Origin: Rhodoflexus caldus
Lineage (GTDB): Bacteria > Bacteroidota > Bacteroidia > Cytophagales > Thermoflexibacteraceae
DNA: 64,000 nt
Direction of reading: 5' to 3'
Assembly (NCBI RefSeq): GCF_021206925.1
Contig: NZ_JAJPRF010000001.1
Location: 248,001-312,000, forward strand
In this document: in pieces, positions 33,628 to 42,560 of the stretch
Layout: each line of letters starts with the position of its first letter
How positions within the stretch are numbered: position 1 is the first letter of the stretch
Position numbers and translations under genes: made by a program
Notes under the pieces: model-generated
What the model was told of the DNA's origin: nothing
What the model saw: only the letters and a program-made list of their open reading frames with translations
Databases searched by the model: none

Positions 33628-35294
33628 TACTGCTTGTATATTATTTTAAGTAGCTGTCGCGGACCTATGCGATCAACGACTAAGAACTCTGTATTAAAGT
33701 TATAATGTTCTTTTACATACGTCTTTAGAAGGTGTTTCTCTTTATCGGAATATACCATTAAAAATATTTTATCATTATTTCCTATGTCATAGTATATATT
33801 GCCAATATGATATTGATATAGTATCTTCATTTGGTCATCCGCTCTTTGAAAAGCGCCTAATGGATAAGTATAGAAATGTTTTAGATAAGAAATACTTTCA
33901 AATGGCAAAATATTTTCATAAGGGAATCCTACCCCCCAACCTACAACTAAACTACCATTGGGAATACGATTACAAAACTTTTTAAGAGAATCATTATAAG
34001 AAGATATGTAAATAGAATTATTATATTGGTCTTGTATCAAAGAAGCTCCGCTATATAAAGCTATTAATGCTGTCAATAAATATACATGTAATTTCCATCT
34101 ACATATATTCTGTATATTTAATTTCCTATAACTAAATAAAATAACAGAAATAGCGGTAATAAACATCGGGATGAGCACTCTCTCAGGTGGCCATTTCATT
34201 GTATAACGAATAAATACCACTAAGATTACTAAGACAACTATAGTTAAGCATGAAGTTATATACCCATCTTTTTTATTAGGGAAAATAAAAAACAATCCTA
34301 ATGCAACACTAATCATAAAAAAAGATATTTTACTTGAGAATATTTCGTATAAGAAGAAATAGGATTTTACAGATAGTAAATTAAAATTTACAGAAAATAA
34401 ATGCTTTTTATTGGTAATTTTTTTAAAAGATTTAATATTATATAAATTTTTATCCATAAAAAACCAGTTTTTAATCATTTCAAAATCGTTTTTAGACCAC
34501 CTAGCACTATTCAGTATATCCATAAATTCTTTTTCATTATAGAAAGTCTCTAAATTCTGATCTGTGATTTTGACTATATAGCTTTTAAAGTATATATAAT
34601 CATTAGAATAATTTTTATAGTCAGCATCACTATAAATAAAAAACACAAATGCAATAATTATATTTGAAACAATTATTTTAAAATATCTTGAGATTGATTC
34701 AAGTTTTTCATGGTAAAAACTTATAATAATAAAAGGCAACAATAGGATAAATATCAGTAAAGTTGATTGATAACGAATCATGGTAGATATCAATATACAT
34801 AATGTAGATATAACAATATCTCTTGGGGGAATAATATTAGTTTGACATAAAGTTAACATGCCTGCAAGCGCAGTAATAGAAGCAACTATAGTAAATTGCA
34901 GATTAAGCAAAATATATATTTCAATACAAAATACAAAGATTAAAAAATAAAGTAAGATATATGTATTTTTTAAATATTTAAAAAACAAGTATCCCAAAAC
35001 AGTAAAACTTACAAACAAGCAACTTACCATAAAAAAACTGTACCAATCAAAATCGGGATACAGTAAAAACAAATTTTTGAGGAATCTACCAAGCAGTACA
35101 TTCATAAAAAGTACATACTCGGACGGCTCTGTTACTACGCTGATTCCACGCACAATGAGCATCATTAATACATCGTCATTGGTCTGATAAAATGGGGTAA
35201 ATATGGAATATACCAACCCAAATAAAATCAAATGAAGTACCAAAGATGCCTGAAAAGGTCTTTGATTAAGTATAGCAATAATTTTTTCCTGCAT
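33627..35294 (-). CDS. Large polytopic membrane protein, possible GT-C glycosyltransferase
   Basis: A 555-residue protein with roughly 11-13 predicted helices. The first outer loop contains FYQTNDDVLMMLIVRG, whose paired Asp resembles the catalytic acidic motif of GT-C enzymes; the C-terminus is a soluble domain of about 130 residues (YNNSIYISSYNDSLKKFC onward). No standard family is recognised. Base composition is strikingly AT-rich, with many Ile, Lys, Asn and Tyr codons, unlike its neighbours, which suggests recent transfer. It starts 8 bases after the WecE-like gene. Confidence 0.7.
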   Translation of the reverse strand: MQEKIIAILNQRPFQASLVLHLILFGLVYSIFTPFYQTNDDVLMMLIVRGISVVTEPSEYVLFMNVLLGRFLKNLFLLYPDFDWYSFFMVSCLFVSFTVLGYLFFKYLKNTYILLYFLIFVFCIEIYILLNLQFTIVASITALAGMLTLCQTNIIPPRDIVISTLCILISTMIRYQSTLLIFILLLPFIIISFYHEKLESISRYFKIIVSNIIIAFVFFIYSDADYKNYSNDYIYFKSYIVKITDQNLETFYNEKEFMDILNSARWSKNDFEMIKNWFFMDKNLYNIKSFKKITNKKHLFSVNFNLLSVKSYFFLYEIFSSKISFFMISVALGLFFIFPNKKDGYITSCLTIVVLVILVVFIRYTMKWPPERVLIPMFITAISVILFSYRKLNIQNICRWKLHVYLLTALIALYSGASLIQDQYNNSIYISSYNDSLKKFCNRIPNGSLVVGWGVGFPYENILPFESISYLKHFYTYPLGAFQRADDQMKILYQYHIGNIYYDIGNNDKIFLMVYSDKEKHLLKTYVKEHYNFNTEFLVVDRIGPRQLLKIIYKQ

Positions 35295-35302
35295 GGTTTC
35301 TC

Positions 35303-36436
35303 TTAAAACTTTATCAATTCATCCACCACCCGCTCAACATCCAAATCATAAAACATTGGCAGCCTGACCAAGCAATCCGAAAAACGGTCGCTGTGGGGCA
35401 GTTCGCGCCCGTCGTGGCGGGGAGCGTAGAAGGGAGATTTGTGCAAACTCAAATAGTGAAATACTGCCAAAATCTGATTTTTCTTCAAATGTTCAATCAA
35501 CGCGGTGCGCTGTTCCAAGTTTTGGCAGACCAAGTAGAACATATGCGCATTGTTGCTTGCATAGGGCGGAGTAACCGGCAGACCGATGCCGTGTCGGGTT
35601 GCCCATTCCTGTAAGCCCTCGTAGTAGGTTTGCCATATGGCTTTGCGGCGCTGCTGGATCTGCTCCAGATGCTCTAACTGCGCCCACAAAAAAGCAGCGA
35701 CAATTTCCGAAGGCAGAAAAGAGGAACCTACGTCAACCCAGCCGTATTTATCCACCTCGCCGCGGAAGAATGAAGAACGGTTCGTGCCTTTTTCCCAGAT
35801 GATTTCGGCTCGGGCTTTGAAACGCTCGTCGTTGATGGCAAGCATGCCCCCCTCGCCAGAAATAATATTTTTGGTTTCGTGGAAAGAAAACGCCGCCAAG
35901 TGCCCGATGCTGCCCAAGGCTTTTTTCGTACCGTCGGAAAAGGTATAGTAACTGTCAATTGCCTGTGCGGCATCTTCAACGACCCACAGGTTGTATTTGG
36001 CAGCCAGTGCCATGATGCGCTCCATATCGCAGGCTACACCCGCATAGTGCACGGGGACGATTGCCTTGGTACGCGGCGTAATGAGCGAATCTATCAGTTC
36101 GGTATCTATGTTTGGCTCTTCGCTGCGGCTGTCGCAAAAGCGGATGTTTGCCCCGCGTAGTACGAAGGCATTGGCAGTAGAAACAAAGGTATAAGAGGGC
36201 ATAATCACCTCATCCCCGGGCTGGATATTGGTCAGCAGGGCTGCCATTTCCAGCGCATCGGTACAGGAAGTGGTCAGCAAGCACTTACCGAAACCGTAGC
36301 GGTTTTCAAAAAATTGCTGGCAGAGTTTGGTGTATTTGCCATTGCCCGACAGTTTACCCTCATATACGGCATCGTACATGTAGTGGGCTTCTTTGCCGGT
36401 GAGGTGAGGGCGGTTGAAAGGGGTTAAGAACAACAC
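35303..36436 (-). CDS. wecE: dTDP-4-amino-4,6-dideoxygalactose transaminase (WecE/RffA)
   Basis: A 377-residue PLP enzyme of the DegT/DnrJ/EryC1 family. It has FLTPFNRPHLTGKEAHYMYDAV at the start, SCTDALEMAALL, GDEVIMPSYTFVSTANAF, VVEDAAQAID (155-160) and the PLP lysine Lys189 in SFHETKNIISGEGG. This sequence is the RffA/WecE kind, transferring an amino group to dTDP-4-keto-6-deoxyglucose to give dTDP-Fuc4N-type sugars. GC content matches the core genome, unlike the adjacent genes. Genes for dTDP-glucose synthesis are not in the window. Confidence 0.92.
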   Translation of the reverse strand: MLFLTPFNRPHLTGKEAHYMYDAVYEGKLSGNGKYTKLCQQFFENRYGFGKCLLTTSCTDALEMAALLTNIQPGDEVIMPSYTFVSTANAFVLRGANIRFCDSRSEEPNIDTELIDSLITPRTKAIVPVHYAGVACDMERIMALAAKYNLWVVEDAAQAIDSYYTFSDGTKKALGSIGHLAAFSFHETKNIISGEGGMLAINDERFKARAEIIWEKGTNRSSFFRGEVDKYGWVDVGSSFLPSEIVAAFLWAQLEHLEQIQQRRKAIWQTYYEGLQEWATRHGIGLPVTPPYASNNAHMFYLVCQNLEQRTALIEHLKKNQILAVFHYLSLHKSPFYAPRHDGRELPHSDRFSDCLVRLPMFYDLDVERVVDELIKF

Positions 36437-36441
36437 TTTAC

Positions 36442-37224
36442 TTATTCAAAAGGAACAAATTTTGCTCTTGCAGGCAGTAAAAATTTCATAAATCTAATTT
36501 CTTCATCACTAAGAACCTTTTTATACCTACGTGATGAAACATCAAAGTAAGAAATATCATCCTCAAAGTTTACTTCATTTATGCTGGATACTATTTTAAT
36601 TTTAGCAGTTGAACCAAACTCTTTCAAATAAGAATTCATTTTTTGTAACTTTTCTTCTATGGAAACTTGTTGAAATTGAAAACCTATTTTATCAGAAATA
36701 GACTTAGCAGGACTTCCTGCATATATTTCATTATATTTCATGTCTTTGGTAATAACAGACCCGACCATTGCCATAGATTTATCTTCTGCTACAATAGGCG
36801 ACACGATACAATGACCTACAAACCAAACATCATTACCTATCTGTAAAGGTTTTTCTGATAGAAAGCGACAACCTTCAAGCGTATCTCCATACTTAATGTG
36901 ACTCCAAAGTTGTGAGTGTGCACCAATTCCGCAATTATTTCCGATGGTAGTACCTCCAATAGAATCAATAATTGAATACTGGCCTATCCATGCATTATGT
37001 CCTATTTTACAAGGTAAGTATCCATGAATATTTGTGTGATGATGTATTTTAGAATAGTCTCCTAATGAGAAATCATCACAAATAATTTGTACATATTCAC
37101 CTATATAACAATTGTCTCCTATTCTAACACTGCGGGCATTACCATTGATACCCCTTATAGAAGCAGAAGGTTCTATAAAAGTATTTTTACCGATAGAAAC
37201 AAAATCAGCCTTGATATTATGCAT
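36442..37224 (-). CDS. Hexapeptide-repeat (left-handed beta helix) acyltransferase
   Basis: A 260-residue protein whose first 170 residues are imperfect hexapeptide repeats (IRGINGNARSVRIGDN, YIGEYVQIICDDFSLGDYSKIHH, KIGHNAWIGQYSI, TIGNNCGIGAHSQLW, IVAEDKSMAMVGSVITKDM) forming a left-handed beta helix, ending in YAGSPAKSI typical of such transferases. The remaining 80 residues are helical and unfamiliar. It is likely to acetylate an amino sugar, perhaps the product of WecE next to it, but that is inference. The gene is AT-rich. Confidence 0.82.
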   Translation of the reverse strand: MHNIKADFVSIGKNTFIEPSASIRGINGNARSVRIGDNCYIGEYVQIICDDFSLGDYSKIHHHTNIHGYLPCKIGHNAWIGQYSIIDSIGGTTIGNNCGIGAHSQLWSHIKYGDTLEGCRFLSEKPLQIGNDVWFVGHCIVSPIVAEDKSMAMVGSVITKDMKYNEIYAGSPAKSISDKIGFQFQQVSIEEKLQKMNSYLKEFGSTAKIKIVSSINEVNFEDDISYFDVSSRRYKKVLSDEEIRFMKFLLPARAKFVPFE

Positions 37225-37226
37225 AA

Positions 37227-38159
37227 TTAATTAAGTTTGGTATTAATAATATAAATAGGGCGATTTCTGACACCTTCAAAGATTTTTCCCACGTATAAAC
37301 CTACTATTCCTAAGGTCATAATAATCAGTCCGGACAAAAACCAAATAGAGATAATAATGCTTGTATAGCCGGGAACTGTAATTATTCCTGATACATACTC
37401 AAATAATAAAAATAAGGCAAATAAAAAAGCTATAATAGAAATAGTAAGTCCTAATTTAATAGTCAAGCGGATAGGTTTATCCGAATATGCAAGCATGATA
37501 TCTAATGCAAGATTCAGCAGTCTTTTAAAATTATATGTGGTCTTCCCTATTTCTCTTTCCGAATGAATAACATCTAACTTAGCTGTTTTAAATCCTGTCC
37601 ACCTAACCATAATCGGGAATACACGAATACTTTCCCTCATTTGGCAAACTGCCTGAATGACTTTCCGATGATATATCCCAAAATTTGCAACGGCAGGGTC
37701 ATGTTTTGTACCTGTCAAGTAGGATAAAACTTGATAAAACGACCATGAAAAAAATCGCTTTAAAAAGTTGTCCTGTCGCTCGTGGCGGCGTGCCAGCACA
37801 ATATCATAACCCCCCAATGCTTTTTGATACAGATTAATAATTTCTTCGGGCCTGTCCTGCAAATCGCAATCCATCACGACTATCCATTCGCCCTGTGCAT
37901 GGTCTAAACCTGCCGTAATTGCGTAATGTTGTCCGAAGTTTCTGCTTAATTTTATTCCTTTCACACGTTTATCCTGCAAACAATTTTGTTCAATGGCTTC
38001 CCATGAAGCGTCGGGGCTGCCGTCTTCCACCAGAATTATTTCGTAAGATGTTGTTATTTTACTAACCTCGCTGCTCACCCGTCGCACCAACAAATCCACT
38101 ATTTTTTCCGCCTTGTACACCGGGCTGACGATACTAATCAAAGGCTTTTCGGCTTGCAT
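37227..38159 (-). CDS. Family 2 glycosyltransferase, GtrB/DPM-like with two C-terminal helices
   Basis: A 310-residue enzyme with the GT-A start PLISIVSPVYKAEKIVDLLVRRV, VEDGSPDASW, KLSRNFGQHYAITAGLDHAQGEW and MDCDLQDRPEEI (metal-binding DxD). Two hydrophobic helices lie near residues 225-250 and 265-290. This layout matches enzymes such as GtrB that place a sugar on undecaprenyl phosphate. ATG 38159 is preferred: 28 upstream residues are not conserved and overlap the next gene. It precedes the acyltransferase by two bases, so they are cotranscribed. Confidence 0.87.
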   Translation of the reverse strand: MQAEKPLISIVSPVYKAEKIVDLLVRRVSSEVSKITTSYEIILVEDGSPDASWEAIEQNCLQDKRVKGIKLSRNFGQHYAITAGLDHAQGEWIVVMDCDLQDRPEEIINLYQKALGGYDIVLARRHERQDNFLKRFFSWSFYQVLSYLTGTKHDPAVANFGIYHRKVIQAVCQMRESIRVFPIMVRWTGFKTAKLDVIHSEREIGKTTYNFKRLLNLALDIMLAYSDKPIRLTIKLGLTISIIAFLFALFLLFEYVSGIITVPGYTSIIISIWFLSGLIIMTLGIVGLYVGKIFEGVRNRPIYIINTKLN

Positions 38160-38218
38160 GCAGTCGGTTGGGGTTGCTATTCTTGTTGTAAAACTAATGT
38201 ATTTGGAGAATACTATTG

Positions 38219-38989
38219 CTAAAACTCCACATAATGATCCCACTGACGGCTGTCATGAGCCAGTTTGCGGAAGGCTACACAACTGCCATAGGTGATTTCA
38301 TCAAGATAGTTGCCCAGAAAGGCAACCGAAGGCCGAAAATAGGTTTGGATAGGTTTCCATCGGGCAATTCTGCTTACCTGATTGTTCAACCAAAGTCGCT
38401 TAGATGAAGAACCTGTTGGGATAGGCACAAAATCAAATACTTCATAACTGCGATTTTGCAGGATAAAAGCACATACCTTTTTTACCGCAGGCCAGTCGGT
38501 ATCATCAATCACTACAATGCCGCCTTCCTTCAGCATCAAGTCCACATAGAAAAAGTCCAATAATGTATGGTCAAACGTATGATAACCGTCTATAAAGGCA
38601 AAATCTAATACTACACCTTCGTTCAGCAATGCCGGCAATGCCTGATGAGAAGGTTGTTCCAAAAATCGGGTCAGTGATTCATACCCTGCCAATTTAAGGT
38701 TGTTCAACCCTATGCCTCTGAAAGTTTTATCGCGCTGGTGGGGGTCTATGGCAATATGCTGTACATTATTGATACCACTTTGAGTAAGGGCATCGCAAAT
38801 GAACATGGAGGAGGTTCCATAACCTAAACCGATATCAAGGGTAGTTTTAGCTTGAACGGCAGCTATGCTCTTATGAATCAGTTCACCTTCGGCCGGCTCG
38901 GCTGTGTTTTGCAGTAAATTGATATTTCCATTGCCATCGGGTGAGGGACATGTTCGGGTGGAAACAATCTGTTTCAAAATAGGATTCAT
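38219..38989 (-). CDS. Methyltransf_24-type SAM-dependent methyltransferase
   Basis: A 256-residue protein with motif I TTLDIGLGYGTSSMFICDAL, AIDPHQRD, LDFAFIDGYHTFDHTLLDFFYVDLMLKEGGIVVIDDTDWPAV, the signature of Methyltransf_24 (cephalosporin hydroxylase/TylF-related) enzymes. It is the first gene of the leftward part of the glycan cluster, 44 bases from the divergent GT-C gene. The substrate may be a nucleotide sugar or lipid-linked glycan. Confidence 0.82.
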   Translation of the reverse strand: MNPILKQIVSTRTCPSPDGNGNINLLQNTAEPAEGELIHKSIAAVQAKTTLDIGLGYGTSSMFICDALTQSGINNVQHIAIDPHQRDKTFRGIGLNNLKLAGYESLTRFLEQPSHQALPALLNEGVVLDFAFIDGYHTFDHTLLDFFYVDLMLKEGGIVVIDDTDWPAVKKVCAFILQNRSYEVFDFVPIPTGSSSKRLWLNNQVSRIARWKPIQTYFRPSVAFLGNYLDEITYGSCVAFRKLAHDSRQWDHYVEF

Positions 38990-39006
38990 AAATGGTAGTG
39001 CCTTGC

Positions 39007-39014
39007 TATCTTTG
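39007..39014 (+). promoter_or_regulatory. Candidate -7 element for the GT-C gene
   Basis: TATCTTTG matches TAnnTTTG exactly, with 19 bases between it and ATG 39034. A matching -33 box is not evident. Its position argues against a start at 38992, which would lie upstream of it. Confidence 0.45.
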
Positions 39015-39033
39015 TCGGGTAAGCAAATATATA

Positions 39034-40515
39034 ATGATTTCTGCTAAGGCAATTCCAATGCCAGAGAAAACCATATTCTGGCTATCTGTTACTTTTCTGA
39101 TTAGAGCCTGTACAGTTGCTGTGTTGTTTTGGTTGGGCGAATATAGCCTCAGCGACGGGCTGATTGGCAACTTGGCAACGGATTCGCAGGATTATTTGCT
39201 TACGTCGCATCAGTTGGCGCAGCATGGCACGTATGCCAAAGTAACGGGTATTCCCTATGCGGGGCGTACACCCGGCTACGATATAGCGCTTGCGCCCTTG
39301 TTGCGGCTTTTTGACCAAGCAACGGCTCTGAACATTACTTTTTTGTTGCAATGGGTGCTTGCCACGCTTTCGTGTTACTGTTTGGCTGTTATTGCCTATC
39401 GGATTTTCAACAGTAAAACAATTTTTGCCGCTACGCTGATAATTTACAGCCTCAACACATTTGTTGCTTATTACGATTGGATTATTTTGACGGAAAGTTT
39501 TGCAGTATCGGCGCAAATTCTGGGGCTTTATCTGCTGACGGGAAAGCGCAGCACAGGCGAACTGATTCTTTCGGGGGGGCTGTTTACTTGGGCTGTATTC
39601 TTGCGTCCTTACTTATTGCCCTTGTATTTTCTGTTGGGGTTGCTCTTGCTTTGGCAATATCGCGGGCAGTGGCAACAAGCTCTTATGAAAGGGATTGCTT
39701 TTGCTTCGGTATTTGTGGCAGTAGAAACGGCTTGGGTGGCAAGAAATTACGTGCATTTCAAGCGAATAATTCCCTTAGTTACCGACGCGCACGCCGGACT
39801 ACCCGAAGGGCGCTTTCTGGCACTGATGGAATTTGTACAGGCATGGGGCGGCGATTTTGTTTCGTGGAATCCTGCGGCAGAGATGATGCTGTTTTTGGAC
39901 GTACGAACAAACCGTGCCGTACCGAATAAGTACCAACGCATGGAAGATTTACCCGATTATGTATTTACCTCTGCATACAACGCCGATTCGCTGCGCGAAC
40001 TGAAAAAGTGGTATCATGTGGCAGAGTCGGCAGATACGCCCGCCAATCTTAGGCACTACGCCGATTCGTTGGCATATGCCAAACTGCGCGCTTATCGCAA
40101 AGCATTTATCAGTGAAAAACCTTTTTACTACTACATAGTAGCCCCGTTGCGATTACTGCCCAAGTTTCTGCTGCACAGCGGCACTTACAATTTGACGCCG
40201 CAGCCCTTTGTTGCGCTTCCTGCTACAAAACAAATCATTCGGCTTTTATACACGGCATTGTATTATTTTGTTTGGGCAGGCGGATTTATTGGGCTGCCGT
40301 TGTATGCAGCCAATCACTACCGCAGGTTATCGGTGAATGATTGGATGCTGGCATCAATGGCGCTGTATGTAGTGCTATTGTGTCCGTTGGTGCTGCGGCG
40401 CATTGAGTATCGGCATTTTGTCATGAGTTATCCTTTTTTGCAGATATATGCCGTTGTTTTGGCGGCATATACATATCAATTTGTTTCTCAACGATTCTTT
40501 AACGGCAAGTTTTAA
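39034..40515 (+). CDS. GT-C (family 39-like) membrane glycosyltransferase
   Basis: A 493-residue membrane protein with about 10 helices. The first large outer loop has LATDSQDYLLTSHQL and, later, YAGRTPGYDIALAPLLRLF, matching the D-x-x-x-Y and RxPGYP patterns of ArnT/PMT-type enzymes that use a polyprenyl-phosphate sugar. The end is a chain of helices (AALVVLLCPLVLR and the ALYV stretch) without a soluble domain. It starts at ATG 39034, 20 bases downstream of a -7-like box. It is followed by another membrane protein gene after 6 bases, so they probably form one transcript. Confidence 0.78.
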   Translation: MISAKAIPMPEKTIFWLSVTFLIRACTVAVLFWLGEYSLSDGLIGNLATDSQDYLLTSHQLAQHGTYAKVTGIPYAGRTPGYDIALAPLLRLFDQATALNITFLLQWVLATLSCYCLAVIAYRIFNSKTIFAATLIIYSLNTFVAYYDWIILTESFAVSAQILGLYLLTGKRSTGELILSGGLFTWAVFLRPYLLPLYFLLGLLLLWQYRGQWQQALMKGIAFASVFVAVETAWVARNYVHFKRIIPLVTDAHAGLPEGRFLALMEFVQAWGGDFVSWNPAAEMMLFLDVRTNRAVPNKYQRMEDLPDYVFTSAYNADSLRELKKWYHVAESADTPANLRHYADSLAYAKLRAYRKAFISEKPFYYYIVAPLRLLPKFLLHSGTYNLTPQPFVALPATKQIIRLLYTALYYFVWAGGFIGLPLYAANHYRRLSVNDWMLASMALYVVLLCPLVLRRIEYRHFVMSYPFLQIYAVVLAAYTYQFVSQRFFNGKF

Positions 40516-40521
40516 TCAGGT

Positions 40522-42480
40522 ATGAATATTTTCCCCGAAGTTTTGTTGCACTATGGGCAGTTGCTGTTGGCACTGCTTGTCTTTTTCTTGACGGGAAGGC
40601 TCATTCGTTGGCGCTTAGGCATTACCGATAAGTTTTTTGCCGAACTGTTTTTCAGTTCCTTTATCGGCATGACGGCTTGGATTGCCCTGTATGCCATTGT
40701 CAAATCGGGCGGGCGAACCATTAATATTTTGTGGCTTTTGCCTGCTGCTTATTTTTTATATCAATATTATCCTAAACGAAATACCGTTCGCAAACCCTTT
40801 TTCGGTTTTGAAATAACGGCGCATCACCTCGGGGCGGTACTGCTGGGAACGCTGCTTTGCTACGGCTGGGAAGCCTATTTCTTTTTCTGGCCCGACGGAC
40901 CGATGAAGTATCATATTCCTTTCTGGGATAGTGTTTACTACACAAGGGTTACTTCTGCATTAGTGGTGATAGGTCTGGAAAGCAGTTGGGCGTTGGATAT
41001 GGAATTAAGCAATGCCGCCCATAAAGGTATAACACTGTATCATTACTATGAACTGTGGCTTAATTCCCTACTGGTTGAAATATATCGTATGCCGTCACTT
41101 GTTTTACTGATGGCTGTTAATGTACCTCTATTTCACTGCTTTGTTCTGATTGGCATTTTGGCATGGATGGAAAGAAATCATCCGATTAAGTGGTGGTTGG
41201 CTTTACTTTGTTTTGGGCTTTTATTTGTCAACGGAGTATTTTTTGAATGGTACAAAGCACATCCTTTTACGGCTCTTTCGGAAGATGTTCGCAGCGATTT
41301 ACTTGATTTCGTCGGGAAAAAAACAGGTCCTTACTACTTGTATGCCATAGGATTGTTGTTGCTTTTTCAACGCAAAAAATATGAAGATGCCACTGTTTGG
41401 GTGCTTTCTATCGCTATTGTAACAACCGTTGCGCTGCCTACAATGGCAGGGGGAGTCATGCTTGCTTCTTTGATACTTTGGATATTAGGCAATATTGACA
41501 GGAAAGCATGGATATGGCACACAGGAATGGCGATATTATCATTAGTTACTATCAGCATTTTTTTTCTATCGTTCGGTTTACGCGGGGTGGAGTCAGGCGG
41601 CCCAAGCGAACTGCTTGCTAATGCCATACCTTCAAGTTGGCAAATTGTTAGAACAAAGTTGAATTTATTTATCGGTTTGTTTATTCACATTGGCGTGCTA
41701 TATTGGCCTTGGCTATTGATTTTAATCCTTTTAGGATTCCGATATCAAAATTTTGCTTGGCGCGATTATGTAATCACATGCGCAATCGTGGTAACGGGTG
41801 CTGTCAATTGGGCATTGCTTTCACCAAATTTAGAGGCTTTTCAATTTTTTACACATCCTACTTTCAGTATACTTAATTTGTTGCTCACGGTGCAATTGGC
41901 AGTACTGATTATCAAACCTCATGTCAATAGCATACGTTATGGCATTGCCTCTGTGGGCTTAATTTTTTTTGTGTGGATAAACTTTAACAGGCATTATACT
42001 ACTCAAAGACACTATTTCAGTTATGACCGCTTGTACGATTTTGAGTTTTTAAACAAGATTGTCTCACCGAAAATTAAATCTCAAATACAAGGTTGGGGGG
42101 TATCTATTTTACATGCCAATGAATATGTAAGAACCTTTCAGAGCCATTTACCTGTTATGGTTCAAATGGGCGAATACCTTCCTTTGTTGCATCCTACTGC
42201 TCAGGCTTTTTCTATTTCTACCTTTGAAGTACCGGAAGTGCCTCGTCTGCGTCGCTACGACCTCACCCTCATGGCTTTCACCCAATTTGTCAATCGCCAG
42301 AAGGCAGAGGGGACTTTCCGAAGTATTCCGCAAAGCCAAGCCGACTTTATCCGCAAGCACAAAATAGGCTACCTGATTGCCTCTAAGAGTGCCATCGTGC
42401 CGCCCACCATTCAACCCATGATTACCGACAGCATTGTGGACAGCAAGTCAGGGGAGCGTTTTTACCTGCTTAAACCCTAA
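40522..42480 (+). CDS. Large polytopic membrane protein, unknown, possibly glycan-related
   Basis: A 652-residue protein with roughly 13-15 helices and a soluble C-terminal region of about 100 residues (FEFLNKIVSPKIKSQI onward). I recognise no family; an outer loop with MKYHIPFWDSVYYTRVTSALVVI lies where GT-C enzymes carry their catalytic acidic residues. It shares an operon with the GT-C gene. Role in glycan polymerisation or transfer is inferred only from position. Confidence 0.6.
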   Translation: MNIFPEVLLHYGQLLLALLVFFLTGRLIRWRLGITDKFFAELFFSSFIGMTAWIALYAIVKSGGRTINILWLLPAAYFLYQYYPKRNTVRKPFFGFEITAHHLGAVLLGTLLCYGWEAYFFFWPDGPMKYHIPFWDSVYYTRVTSALVVIGLESSWALDMELSNAAHKGITLYHYYELWLNSLLVEIYRMPSLVLLMAVNVPLFHCFVLIGILAWMERNHPIKWWLALLCFGLLFVNGVFFEWYKAHPFTALSEDVRSDLLDFVGKKTGPYYLYAIGLLLLFQRKKYEDATVWVLSIAIVTTVALPTMAGGVMLASLILWILGNIDRKAWIWHTGMAILSLVTISIFFLSFGLRGVESGGPSELLANAIPSSWQIVRTKLNLFIGLFIHIGVLYWPWLLILILLGFRYQNFAWRDYVITCAIVVTGAVNWALLSPNLEAFQFFTHPTFSILNLLLTVQLAVLIIKPHVNSIRYGIASVGLIFFVWINFNRHYTTQRHYFSYDRLYDFEFLNKIVSPKIKSQIQGWGVSILHANEYVRTFQSHLPVMVQMGEYLPLLHPTAQAFSISTFEVPEVPRLRRYDLTLMAFTQFVNRQKAEGTFRSIPQSQADFIRKHKIGYLIASKSAIVPPTIQPMITDSIVDSKSGERFYLLKP

Positions 42481-42531
42481 ATTTAACCAATCCTTTACGC
42501 TTTGTTCAAGCAAAAGTAAAGTCTGAGCGCG

Positions 42532-42539
42532 TAACTTTG
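42532..42539 (+). promoter_or_regulatory. Candidate -7 element of the PhoB-like operon
   Basis: TAACTTTG matches TAnnTTTG exactly and lies 21 bases before ATG 42561. The only TTTG is 27 bases upstream, longer than normal, so the assignment is tentative. Confidence 0.4.
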
Positions 42540-42560
42540 TATGAATAAACCCTGACCTGC

